A DNA stretch of 64,000 nt from Burkholderiales bacterium (lineage in GTDB: Bacteria > Pseudomonadota > Gammaproteobacteria > Burkholderiales > SG8-41): the NCBI GenBank assembly GCA_019744975.1, contig JAIETP010000004.1, forward strand, positions 170,460-234,459, given 5' to 3'. Shown here piece after piece: positions 9,494 through 16,834 of this stretch. The position numbers were made by a program, and so were the translations under genes. Numbering within the stretch: the first letter of the stretch is position 1; each line of letters starts with the position of its first letter. The notes under the pieces were generated by a model. The model was not told where the DNA came from, ran no database searches, and saw nothing but the letters and a program-made list of their open reading frames with translations.

Positions 9494-10509
9494 GCGGCAC
9501 CCCCGTCAGCCCACACATGTTGATAAATACCGTCCAGCGACGGCGGCGCCGAGGCCTTGGCGGCTTCGGTCGCCTCATTCACCTGCTGCATCACTTCACC
9601 CTCGATGTCCGTCAGCGTGGCCTCGACAATGCCCAGGCCGAGCAGACGTTCGCGGTAAATCTTGATCGGGTCGCGTTCCAGCCATTTTTCCAATTCACCC
9701 TCGGGCCGGTATTTTCCCGGGTCTGCGCGCGAGTGGCCCGAGTGGCGGTAGGTCATCGCCTCGATCAGCGCCGGCCCACCGCCCTTGCGTGCACGTGTTA
9801 TGTATTTGGTGGCAGTGCGATACATCGCGTCGGCATCGTTGCCGTCGACGACAATTTTTTCGAGGTTGTATGCCGCCGCCCGATCCGCCGCCGGGTGCTC
9901 CACCGCGGTCACCGCACTGATCGGCGTGTATTCCATGTACAGATTGTTTTCACAGACAAAAATCACCGGCAGCTTCCACACCACGGAGAAATTCAGCGCC
10001 TCGTGGAAAGCACCGATGTTGGTGGTGCCGTCACCGAAAAAACACACGGCCACCTGTTCGGTGCCGCGGTACTGCGCGCTCCAGGCCGCACCCGCCGCCA
10101 CCGGCAGATGTGCGCCGATGATGGCGTAGGAACCCATCGCGCCCTTGCTGACATCGGTCAGGTGCATCGAACCGCCTTTGCCGCCCAAGAGGCCGCATTC
10201 TCGGCCCATCAGTTCACCCAGCACGCCGGTCATCGACGCACCGCGCGCGAGCGTGTGGGCATGGCCGCGGTAAGTGCAGAAAGTGTAGTCATCGGGCCGC
10301 ATCGCCACGCCGAAGGCCGCGGCAATCGCCTCCTGCCCCAGTGACAGATGGCTGGTGCCCTTGATCAGATTCTGCAGGAACAGGTCATAGGCGCGTTTTT
10401 CGCACAGCCGCAGTTCCAGCTGCATGCGGAACAGCTCAAGCCGAATATCGCGACCGATATCGTCTTCTGTCGTACCAGAGGTTTTCTTACGTTTTACTGA
10501 GGTATCCAT
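9481..10509 (-). CDS. 2-oxoacid/acetoin dehydrogenase E1 alpha subunit
   Basis: Alpha chain, 342 aa, carrying the thiamine diphosphate motif that starts GDGTTNIGAFHEALNF and ends in CENN (residues about 168-198), preceded by the typical YRGHAHTLARG and GGKGGSMHL segments. The phosphorylation-loop region reads TYRHSGHSRADPGKYR, as in PdhA/AcoA-like bacterial enzymes. It is the first gene of the E1 alpha - E1 beta - E2 series and overlaps the beta gene by 13 bp. A 140-bp spacer full of GTGAACG repeats separates it from the DddP-like gene upstream. Confidence 0.94.
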   Translation of the reverse strand: MDTSVKRKKTSGTTEDDIGRDIRLELFRMQLELRLCEKRAYDLFLQNLIKGTSHLSLGQEAIAAAFGVAMRPDDYTFCTYRGHAHTLARGASMTGVLGELMGRECGLLGGKGGSMHLTDVSKGAMGSYAIIGAHLPVAAGAAWSAQYRGTEQVAVCFFGDGTTNIGAFHEALNFSVVWKLPVIFVCENNLYMEYTPISAVTAVEHPAADRAAAYNLEKIVVDGNDADAMYRTATKYITRARKGGGPALIEAMTYRHSGHSRADPGKYRPEGELEKWLERDPIKIYRERLLGLGIVEATLTDIEGEVMQQVNEATEAAKASAPPSLDGIYQHVWADGGAAWRN

Positions 10510-10527
10510 TTTTTATTTCCAAAAATC

Positions 10528-10645
10528 GTGAACGAGTGAACGGTGAACGGGTGAACGAGTAAGCCCTGGAAACTCCCTCTCCCCCGGCAGGGGGAGAGGG
10601 TTGGGGAGAGGGGGATTTCACCCGTTCACTATTCACCCGTTCACG
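10528..10645. repeat. Nested repeat: GTGAACG iterons flanking a CCCTCTCCC/GGGAGAGGG palindrome
   Basis: The left arm (10528-10562) repeats GTGAACG four times, the right arm (10618-10645) has the inverted CCGTTCAC units, and the centre (10575-10613) is a CCCTCTCCC...GGGAGAGGG palindrome. The centre resembles the repeat found inside nuoG at 47540-47625. Confidence 0.85.
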
Positions 10646-10648
10646 CAG

Positions 10649-12010
10649 TTAGTATTTATTAGCAATCGGCAATTCCTGCGCCGGGAACAGTGTGATGATC
10701 TTCGCGCCATCCGGTGTCAGCACCACTTCCTCTTCAATCCGCGCCGCCGACACGCCGTCCCTGGCCGGGCAGAAGGTTTCAACCGCGAACACCATGCCGG
10801 CCTTCAGTTCGTATGGATCCTTGAACGAGTTCAGGCGCGAGATCAGCGGCCGCTCGTGCAGGCCGAGACCCAGGCCGTGACAGAAATTCAAGCCGAAGGC
10901 TGCCATCTCGGTCTCGAAACCGATTTCGGTGCATTTCGGAAACATTTTTGCGACTGCATCGGTGGATACACCAGGTTTCAGCATGCCGATCGCATCATCC
11001 ATCCAGCGCCGCGCCCGTTTGTAGGCATCGTGCTGGGCCGGCGTCGCACTGCCCACCGTAAAGGTGCGGTAGTAACAAGTCTTGTAACCCATATAGGAAT
11101 GGATCAGGTCGAAGTAGGCCTGGTCGCCGGGACGGATCATCCTGTCCGTGAAATTATGCGGATGCGGGCTGCAGCGTTCGCCGGCAATGGCATTCACCGC
11201 CTCGACGCAGTCCGAACCCATTTCGTAAAAACGTTTGGCCGCCATCGCCACCACTTCGTTTTCGCGAATACCCGGCTTCAGCGCCTCGAAAATATCCTGA
11301 TACACACCGTCACCCATCGCCGCCGCGGTGTTGAGCAGGGTGATTTCGTCGTAACTCTTGATTTCGCGCGCATCGAGCATCACCTGCTGCCCGTCCATCA
11401 CCTTCAGGCCCAGCTTCTGCAGCGCGAACAGGAAGGGCGGCTCGACGACGTCGATACCGATCGGCATGTCGGCGACCCCTTCCTGCTTCAGGATGTCGTA
11501 AATCTCTTTCGCCGCCGCCTCGAACAACCCCACTTTCGGCGACACCGCACCACGCAAACCGGCAAGCCCCGGAATGTTGTGGTTTTTCGGCAGCCAGGGC
11601 GCATACAGTTTGTGGTGGCGCACCGCGGAGCCGAAATCCCAGACCCAGGGTTCGCCGTTGCCGGTCAACAGGCACCAGCGCGTCAGTTTGTCGCGCGCCC
11701 ATTCGCCGATCACCGTGCTCGAGATGTAACGCATGTTGATCTGGTCGAACACCAGCAGTGCGCCGAGCTTGGATTTTTTCAGCGCATTGCGCGTGCGCGC
11801 CAGCCGATATTCATGCAGGCGGCGGAAATCAACCCGTTCTTCAAAGTCGACCTGCATGCGACCCGGCGCCTGCAAGGGACGTTCCCAGCGATGCCCCGGA
11901 TTCGCCGGATCGAACAACACATCCGGCGCCGAAGAAATACGCTTCTTCGGATCAATGCCCGAGGCCTTGATCTTCTTGGGTTCCACCGGCTTGGCTTTTT
12001 TACGCGCCAT
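10649..12010 (-). CDS. M24-family protein resembling DMSP lyase DddP
   Basis: 453-residue pita-bread-fold protein. Length and several long segments (AVNAIAGERCSPHPHNFTD, YRTFTVG, HGLGLGLHERP, SAARIEEEVV, FPAQELPIANKY) match my memory of the DddP family, which cleaves dimethylsulfoniopropionate to DMS and acrylate. Of the canonical M24 metal ligands I see an Asp in QAYFDLIHS, His in CHGLGLG, Glu in AVETFCP and Glu in RIEEEVV, but the residue 11 after the first Asp is Cys, not Asp. Such DddP-like proteins outside marine alphaproteobacteria need not act on DMSP. It precedes the E1 alpha gene in the cluster. Confidence 0.85.
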   Translation of the reverse strand: MARKKAKPVEPKKIKASGIDPKKRISSAPDVLFDPANPGHRWERPLQAPGRMQVDFEERVDFRRLHEYRLARTRNALKKSKLGALLVFDQINMRYISSTVIGEWARDKLTRWCLLTGNGEPWVWDFGSAVRHHKLYAPWLPKNHNIPGLAGLRGAVSPKVGLFEAAAKEIYDILKQEGVADMPIGIDVVEPPFLFALQKLGLKVMDGQQVMLDAREIKSYDEITLLNTAAAMGDGVYQDIFEALKPGIRENEVVAMAAKRFYEMGSDCVEAVNAIAGERCSPHPHNFTDRMIRPGDQAYFDLIHSYMGYKTCYYRTFTVGSATPAQHDAYKRARRWMDDAIGMLKPGVSTDAVAKMFPKCTEIGFETEMAAFGLNFCHGLGLGLHERPLISRLNSFKDPYELKAGMVFAVETFCPARDGVSAARIEEEVVLTPDGAKIITLFPAQELPIANKY

Positions 12011-12056
12011 TAAAATTCTCCAATTAAATCAAATACTTATATAAATACGCTGTGCG

Positions 12057-12084
12057 CTCATCACTCATCATTCATCACTCAGCA
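12057..12084. repeat. 7-bp tandem repeat after a TctC stop codon
   Basis: Four 7-bp units CTCATCA/CTCATCA/TTCATCA/CTCAGCA on the plus strand. Read on the minus strand, just after the TctC stop (12092-12094), they give TGA in all three frames. Confidence 0.85.
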
Positions 12085-12091
12085 CTGTCTT

Positions 12092-13081
12092 TCAGTCCGC
12101 CTTGATGCCCGCAGCCTTGATGATCGGCGTCCACTTCGCCAGTTCGCTTTTGACATAGGCCTGCAGTTCTTCTGGTGTGGTCGGTGAAGCAATCGCACCC
12201 CGCTGCAACAACTGCGCCTTGACCTCTTCCGTACTGAGGATGCCGGTGATTTCCTTATGCAGTTTGGCGACGATGGGCTTCGGCACTTTGGCCGTGGTGA
12301 ACAGACCGAACCAGAGTTCCGCTTCCATGCCGGAGATGCCCGCTTCGACAGTACTCGGAATGTCCGGCGCGCCCGAAAACCGTTCCTTGCTCGACACCGC
12401 CAGCGCGCGCACCTTGCCTGATTTCAGTTGCGCATAAGCGGTGACCGGTGACAGGAAGGAAATCTGTGTCTCGCCGGAGAGGATGGACGTCAGCGCAAAA
12501 CCCGCGCTCTTGTACGGAATGTGCTGCACATCGACCTTGGCCACCTGCTTGAACAGTTCACCGGTGAGATGGCTGACCGTGCCGTTGCCGGCGGAGGCAT
12601 AACTCAGGTTGCGCTGCTTCGACAGGGCCACCAGTTCCGGAATGTTTTTTGCCGGCACGGAAGGATGCACCACCAGCACCGTGACGCCGCTCGCCGTCCT
12701 GGTGATCGGCGAAAAATCCTTCAGCGGATCGTAGGGCAGGTTTTTGTACAGGGAAACCGCACTGACCATCGGCCCGGCATGGCCCATGATCAGTGAATAA
12801 CCGTCAGGCGTCGCCTTGGCCACCACTTCGGCCGCGAGGGTGCCACCGGCACCGGCGCGGTTGTCGACCACCACCGCCTGGCCCCAACGCTCAGTCAGTC
12901 GATGACCGATATAGCGCGACAGGTAATCCGCGGTGCTGCCCGCGCCCTGACCCATGATGCGGATGGGTTTCGACGGGAACTGGTCGGCCGATTCCGCGGC
13001 CAGCGCCGGCACTGCAATCAAAGCAGCACCGAATATCGCACCCAGCATCGTGCCCTGCACTGCCAGTTTCAGTTTTTCCAT
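12092..13081 (-). CDS. TctC/Bug-family periplasmic substrate-binding protein
   Basis: Second Bug-type receptor of the cluster, 329 aa. Start chosen at MEKLKLAVQG, preceded by GAGGAGATC; a signal peptide with an APALAAES-like cleavage region follows. Family features: FPSKPIRIMGQGAGSTADY, DNRAGAGGTLAAEVVAKATP and DGYSLIMG. The usual first-motif residues PFPPGG are replaced by GQGAGS, so ligand contacts may differ from the other TctC proteins of this window. Transcribed from the GntR-linked divergent promoter region together with the ABC-type binding protein just upstream. Confidence 0.92.
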   Translation of the reverse strand: MEKLKLAVQGTMLGAIFGAALIAVPALAAESADQFPSKPIRIMGQGAGSTADYLSRYIGHRLTERWGQAVVVDNRAGAGGTLAAEVVAKATPDGYSLIMGHAGPMVSAVSLYKNLPYDPLKDFSPITRTASGVTVLVVHPSVPAKNIPELVALSKQRNLSYASAGNGTVSHLTGELFKQVAKVDVQHIPYKSAGFALTSILSGETQISFLSPVTAYAQLKSGKVRALAVSSKERFSGAPDIPSTVEAGISGMEAELWFGLFTTAKVPKPIVAKLHKEITGILSTEEVKAQLLQRGAIASPTTPEELQAYVKSELAKWTPIIKAAGIKAD

Positions 13082-13113
13082 GATCTCCTCCGGCCAGATT
13101 GTTTTGATGAGTT

Positions 13114-14013
13114 TTAAATACCCGCGCGCTGCTGGTAGGACAAATCCATGTATTTTTCCGCTGCGCCCTTGGGCAGGGGCAAACCCTCGGCCTGCCAATA
13201 TACGTCGATCACCTGCTGCAGTCCGGCCGCATCAATCTGCGGCAATGGTTTTTTGACGAAGGCATCAAAGGCGCGACTGGCCAAGTCTGCGGAAATGTTC
13301 AGGCGCTGCGGCAGCAGGGTGATGGCCTCGGCCTTGTGTGCGGGATCGCGCAACCAGTGACAAGCGACGCGAAAAGCACGGATGAAGGCCACCAGGCGAT
13401 CGGCATTCTGCGCCGCCCAGGAGCGCCGCGTCGCCGCGATCGAACCGGGGTACGTCGGAAAAAATGTGGTGGTCGCACCCAGCGAAGCAAAACCCGCCGC
13501 AATGAGGTTGCGGTCGAAGGGCGGATTCAACCAGCTCGCGATGGCGCGGCCCATTTTCAGCGCATCGAAGCGTTCCTGCGATCCGCCGATTTCGAGGAAG
13601 TTGTAATCGTTTTTGCCCATGCCGTTTTCGGCGAGCAGCTTGCGCAGCAGCAGCGCATAACCGGTATTCGCCCCGTCCACCGCGATGTCGCGGCCGCGCA
13701 GGTCTTTCAGGGTTTTGATGCCGGCCGCGACGACCAATGAGAGTTCCGGCGCATGGCCCTGGGCCATCACGATGCAGAGATCGCTGCCGGTTTCAACGGC
13801 GCGCACCACATGATCAGACTGCTGAAAACCGATGTCGTAACCGCCGCTGCGCATCTGCTCCAGTTGATGCGTCGAGGATCCGGTCAGCGTGACGTCAACC
13901 GCCACGCCTTCGGCCGCAAACAGGTTGCGTCCCTGCGCGACATACAGCGGCCACGCGTTGACGCCCTCGGAAATAACCGCCAGTCTGACCGGCGCAGAAC
14001 CTGCTGCGGACAT
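13114..14013 (-). CDS. NMT1/SsuA-like substrate-binding protein
   Basis: 299-residue protein of the ABC-transporter binding-protein type seen for thiamine precursors, sulfonates and nitriles (NMT1/SsuA-like). Features are the start VRLAVISEGVNAWPLYVAQG, then GLFAAEGV-like NLFAAEGVAVDV, and the ligand-loop region DIAVDGANTGYALLLRK. The start MSAAGSAPVRLAV (GAGGGG upstream) leaves no signal peptide; upstream in-frame residues do not look like one either, so it may be cytoplasmic or misassigned at the 5' end. No ABC permease or ATPase is adjacent. It is the first gene of the minus-strand cluster, next to the GntR operator region. Confidence 0.82.
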   Translation of the reverse strand: MSAAGSAPVRLAVISEGVNAWPLYVAQGRNLFAAEGVAVDVTLTGSSTHQLEQMRSGGYDIGFQQSDHVVRAVETGSDLCIVMAQGHAPELSLVVAAGIKTLKDLRGRDIAVDGANTGYALLLRKLLAENGMGKNDYNFLEIGGSQERFDALKMGRAIASWLNPPFDRNLIAAGFASLGATTTFFPTYPGSIAATRRSWAAQNADRLVAFIRAFRVACHWLRDPAHKAEAITLLPQRLNISADLASRAFDAFVKKPLPQIDAAGLQQVIDVYWQAEGLPLPKGAAEKYMDLSYQQRAGI

Positions 14014-14120
14014 GTCCCCTCGCACTGAATTGATTGTTTGATTGATGGAATCGCTGCGTTGCGCACCTTTCCGGAACCTTGCGCAACACGACCAAAGCGT
14101 CGGGAATCCTAGCCCTGACC

Positions 14121-14154
14121 CAACCAATAGTCAATCATTTGGCCAAATTGGTTG
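14121..14154. promoter_or_regulatory. Inverted repeat CAACCAAT...ATTGGTTG, possible second operator
   Basis: Eight-base perfect arms 18 bp apart, with the palindrome TTTGGCCAAA between them at 14139-14148. It lies about 110 bp upstream of the binding-protein gene start, a sensible place for a regulator site of the minus-strand operon. Confidence 0.5.
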
Positions 14155-14281
14155 AATTGACTTGCCTCCGGCGGGAAACGGCCTGACGCAGCGCACAAGA
14201 GAGTAAACGACCATCCATTAGCGGACATATACCGATTTATGGTTGGTGATTACCCGGATTTTATGAACCAATTGACCGGAT

Positions 14282-14292
14282 TGGTCAGACCA
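14282..14292. promoter_or_regulatory. Predicted GntR/FadR-type operator TGGTCAGACCA
   Basis: Perfect 11-bp palindrome that fits the TNGTNNNACNA consensus known for FadR-subfamily GntR regulators. It is 30 bp before the start of the gntR gene, consistent with autoregulation. Confidence 0.7.
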
Positions 14293-14322
14293 TGCACAAT
14301 CCGCGCACGACCCGTTACCCTC

Positions 14323-15027
14323 ATGACCACCATCCGCCGATCCGAACCCACACCACCACGCCGCAGCGGCAAACGCGACGGCGCGCAGGAAATCCGCGCC
14401 TTTCTGCTTGAGGCCGTGGCGCAGGGCGCCGTCGGCCCCGGCGGCAAACTGCCCACCGAACGTGAACTGGCGACGCGCTTCGCGCTGCCGCGCAATACCG
14501 TGCGCAAGACGCTGGCGCAGCTCGAAGCCGAAGGTGCGATCACCCGCCATGTCGGCCGCGGCACCTTTCTGGCCGACACCGGCGGTTTTCCCGCCGACAG
14601 CATCACCCACACCAGCCCCGCCGAACTGATGGAGGCGCGTATGCGGTTGGAGCCGGCGATGGCGGAATTGATCGTCACCAATGCCACGCCAGCCGATTTC
14701 GAGCGCATGGAAATCTGCCTCGATCGCGCCGAGCGCGGTACCACGCTGGATGACTTCGAAGTCTGGGACGCGGCCCTGCATCAGGCGCTCGCCGCTGCCA
14801 CGCACAACCGTTTTGTCACCCGCGTCTTCGACATGGCCACCGCCGTCCGTCACCAGACCGAATGGGGCAAGCTCAAGGATCGCGTCGTCACCCCGGAACG
14901 GCGCCTCAAATACCAGCAGGAACACCGCGCCATCGTGACTGCGCTGAAGGCGCGCGATGCCGAGTCGGCACGCGCCGCCATCCTCACCCATCTGCAGCAC
15001 GCCCGGCGCAACCTGTTCGGATTCTAA
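14323..15027 (+). CDS. GntR-family transcriptional regulator, FadR/FCD subfamily
   Basis: 234-residue regulator with an N-terminal winged helix (GGKLPTERELATRFALPRNT, then TVRKTLAQLEAEGAITRHVGRGTF) and a C-terminal all-helical FCD ligand domain. FCD metal or ligand residues appear as Asp and His in VWDAALHQAL and His residues in QQEHRAIVTAL and ILTHLQHARR. Effectors of this subfamily are usually organic acids. I start at MTTIRRSEP; a longer frame from 14239 would run through the operator. The gene is divergent from the catabolic cluster, so it is the probable repressor of that cluster. Confidence 0.9.
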   Translation: MTTIRRSEPTPPRRSGKRDGAQEIRAFLLEAVAQGAVGPGGKLPTERELATRFALPRNTVRKTLAQLEAEGAITRHVGRGTFLADTGGFPADSITHTSPAELMEARMRLEPAMAELIVTNATPADFERMEICLDRAERGTTLDDFEVWDAALHQALAAATHNRFVTRVFDMATAVRHQTEWGKLKDRVVTPERRLKYQQEHRAIVTALKARDAESARAAILTHLQHARRNLFGF

Positions 15028-15049
15028 GCCCCTGCAGTAGACTGCGGGC

Positions 15050-15649
15050 ATGGACATCTCGCTCGCCTCCGCCACGGTCATCATCCTGCTGGTGATGGAT
15101 CCGCTGGGCAACATCCCGCTGTTCGTGTCGCTGCTGAAAAAAGTCCCGCCGCAGCGCCGCAGCCGGGTCATCGTGCGCGAATGCGCCATCGCCTTCGGCC
15201 TGCTGCTGTTTTTCGTGTTTTTCGGGCGCTGGTTCCTCATGTTGCTGGGGCTTTCGGATACTTCGCTCAATATCGCCGGCGGCGTGATCCTGTTCATCAT
15301 TGCGCTGCGGCTCATTTTCAAACATCCGGAAGGCGTGTTCGGCGCCGATGAAATCGAAGCCGAACCCTTCATCGTGCCGCTGGCGATTCCCTCGATTGCC
15401 GGCCCCTCGGCCATTGCCACGGTGGTCCTGCTGGTGTCACGCGCCCCCGATCGCATCACCGACTGGATACTCGCCCTGCTCGTCGCCAGCTTGATCACCC
15501 TGCTGTTGCTGCTTGCCTCGGGGCGCATTGCGCGCCTGCTCGGCAGCCGCGGCCTGGCCGCGATGGACCGGCTGATGGGCCTGCTGCTGACCGCGATTGC
15601 CGTGGAAATGCTGCTCAAAGGCATCGAAAGCTTCGTACACGGCCTCTGA
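15050..15649 (+). CDS. MarC/YhgN-family inner-membrane protein
   Basis: Integral membrane protein of 199 aa with about six hydrophobic segments. The family signatures VMDPLGNIPLFVSLL near residue 16 and VPLAIPSIAGPSAIATVVLL near residue 107 are clear. MarC proteins have no established transport activity despite old links to antibiotic resistance. It starts 23 bp after gntR on the same strand and may be co-transcribed, without an obvious functional link. Confidence 0.92.
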   Translation: MDISLASATVIILLVMDPLGNIPLFVSLLKKVPPQRRSRVIVRECAIAFGLLLFFVFFGRWFLMLLGLSDTSLNIAGGVILFIIALRLIFKHPEGVFGADEIEAEPFIVPLAIPSIAGPSAIATVVLLVSRAPDRITDWILALLVASLITLLLLLASGRIARLLGSRGLAAMDRLMGLLLTAIAVEMLLKGIESFVHGL

Positions 15650-16116
15650 GCTTAGGGCCTGTTAACCCCGCAGCAGCAAAAAATCGACTTAAAAGGTCTT
15701 GACAGCCGGATTCCGGAGCATGTTGATATCTCGCATCGAGCAGCGCTCAAAAGTGGCAAACAAAACAGGGCTGCGAATGTCAACCGGAGATTGCAGCCTC
15801 GATCAATGCCACGGGCAAACTGACGCTAAGTGATTGACGCAAATGGGCTTTTATTAAGGCTTTTTTACAGTGCGCAAATACCTGTTTTTAAAGGGGAATA
15901 ATTGGTTTTCCCCGTGGCGTTTTTTATGCCGTACTGATAACGCTCGTCAACATTGCGGCCTGCAGATTGCAACAGCGCCGGCAGAACTCACCATTCCGGT
16001 GCATGCTGTAAAAATTCATTCACAATTTCTGTGGATATGTCTGTGAGCAACCGCAAAAATCCGCGTATGAACCTGCGCCACGCCCCGGACCACGTTAGAT
16101 TGCCTATTTTTTCAGC
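15650..16116. other. 467-bp stretch without a recognisable gene
   Basis: AT-richer than its surroundings, no convincing open frame on either strand and no tRNA-like fold. A weak hairpin GGGGAA...TTCCCC lies at 15893-15913 with a T-run a few bases later, possibly a terminator for marC. Confidence 0.6.
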
Positions 16117-16824
16117 ATGCCGGCAGCTTGCGGCGCTTGTCACCAGCCTGTGCTGATCGCTCGCCGCATCCGGATTGCACTGGGCCTGCTGGCCTGTTGG
16201 GGATGCGCCAGCAACGCTCAGGTTGCAGTTACCACACCCTTCACCATCGAGAGTCGCCACACAATCAGCGACTTGGCGTCGCAAACGAGTACCGCCTCTG
16301 AACTGACCTTGCGCCTGAGCGTCGCCAATATCGATCGCTGGGACGACGCCGAAGTGACTGCGGCATTGCGCAGCGCGGCAAAATTGCTCGCGCAATGTGA
16401 AATCCGGATTTCCGACGCGGAACTGCTGCAGATCAGCGTGCCGGAAACCCATCGCCATTTCGATACGCCGCGCTCACGCGAACTGGCGCGCGCGCTGGCT
16501 CTGCCCAAACCGACGCTGTATTTCACCGCCGGCACCCGCCAGGTGCCGGCTTTCGACGCTGAAGCCATCGGCCGCGGCAACAGCCGCAGCCGCCCCGAAC
16601 TCAGCGACACGGTGTGGATCGCCCGCGGCGCGCGCGACCTGGGGCAGGTCATCGCCCACGAACTGGTGCATGTGCTGATGGACAGCGGCGCACATGACAA
16701 CAGTCCGGGCAATCTGATGGCGGAGGAGACTTCGCCGCAGAATACGCAGCTCAAGGCTGCGCAGTGCATGCAGATGCGCAGCACCGGCACGCGCAACGGC
16801 CTGCTGCGACCCGGCGTAAACTGA
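16117..16824 (+). CDS. Secreted HExxH zinc-metallopeptidase-like protein
   Basis: Up to 235 aa. The N-terminal part is a signal peptide (RIRIALGLLACWGCASNAQ), so the product is exported. Near the C-terminus, VIAHELVHVLMDSGAHDN gives a zinc-peptidase HExxH with a further His eight residues on, and SPGNLMAEE provides a metzincin-like Met after it. The strict metzincin spacing HExxHxxGxxH is not met. Five cysteines are scattered. The true start could be the GTG a few codons inside, since the first residues precede the signal peptide. It ends 10 bp before the P-loop gene, so the two are probably one transcript. No known family name can be given. Confidence 0.72.
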   Translation: MPAACGACHQPVLIARRIRIALGLLACWGCASNAQVAVTTPFTIESRHTISDLASQTSTASELTLRLSVANIDRWDDAEVTAALRSAAKLLAQCEIRISDAELLQISVPETHRHFDTPRSRELARALALPKPTLYFTAGTRQVPAFDAEAIGRGNSRSRPELSDTVWIARGARDLGQVIAHELVHVLMDSGAHDNSPGNLMAEETSPQNTQLKAAQCMQMRSTGTRNGLLRPGVN

Positions 16825-16834
16825 ACAGCACGCC

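Larger units (their letters stand above)
14014..14322. promoter_or_regulatory. Divergent regulatory region between the catabolic cluster and gntR
   Basis: This 309-bp gene-free stretch separates two divergent starts. It is AT-richer than the flanks and holds several dyads built on the half-site ATTGGT: CAACCAAT (14121-14128) paired with ATTGGTTG (14147-14154), and ACCAAT (14267-14272) paired with ATTGGT (14280-14285). A perfect FadR-type operator is at 14282-14292. Autoregulation and control of the whole minus-strand cluster by the GntR protein is the natural inference. Confidence 0.7.

Noticed and set aside
10601..12013. 470-codon plus-strand frame opposite the DddP-like gene
   Set aside because: No motif, composition typical of antisense frames in GC-rich DNA.
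15690..15730. Promoter TTGACA...TGATAT upstream of the metallopeptidase gene
   Set aside because: Spacer is 19 bp and the -10 match is poor, and it lies 400 bp from the gene.
15893..15913. Terminator for marC
   Set aside because: Six-base stem with a nine-base loop and a T-run displaced by six bases; too weak to call as a feature.
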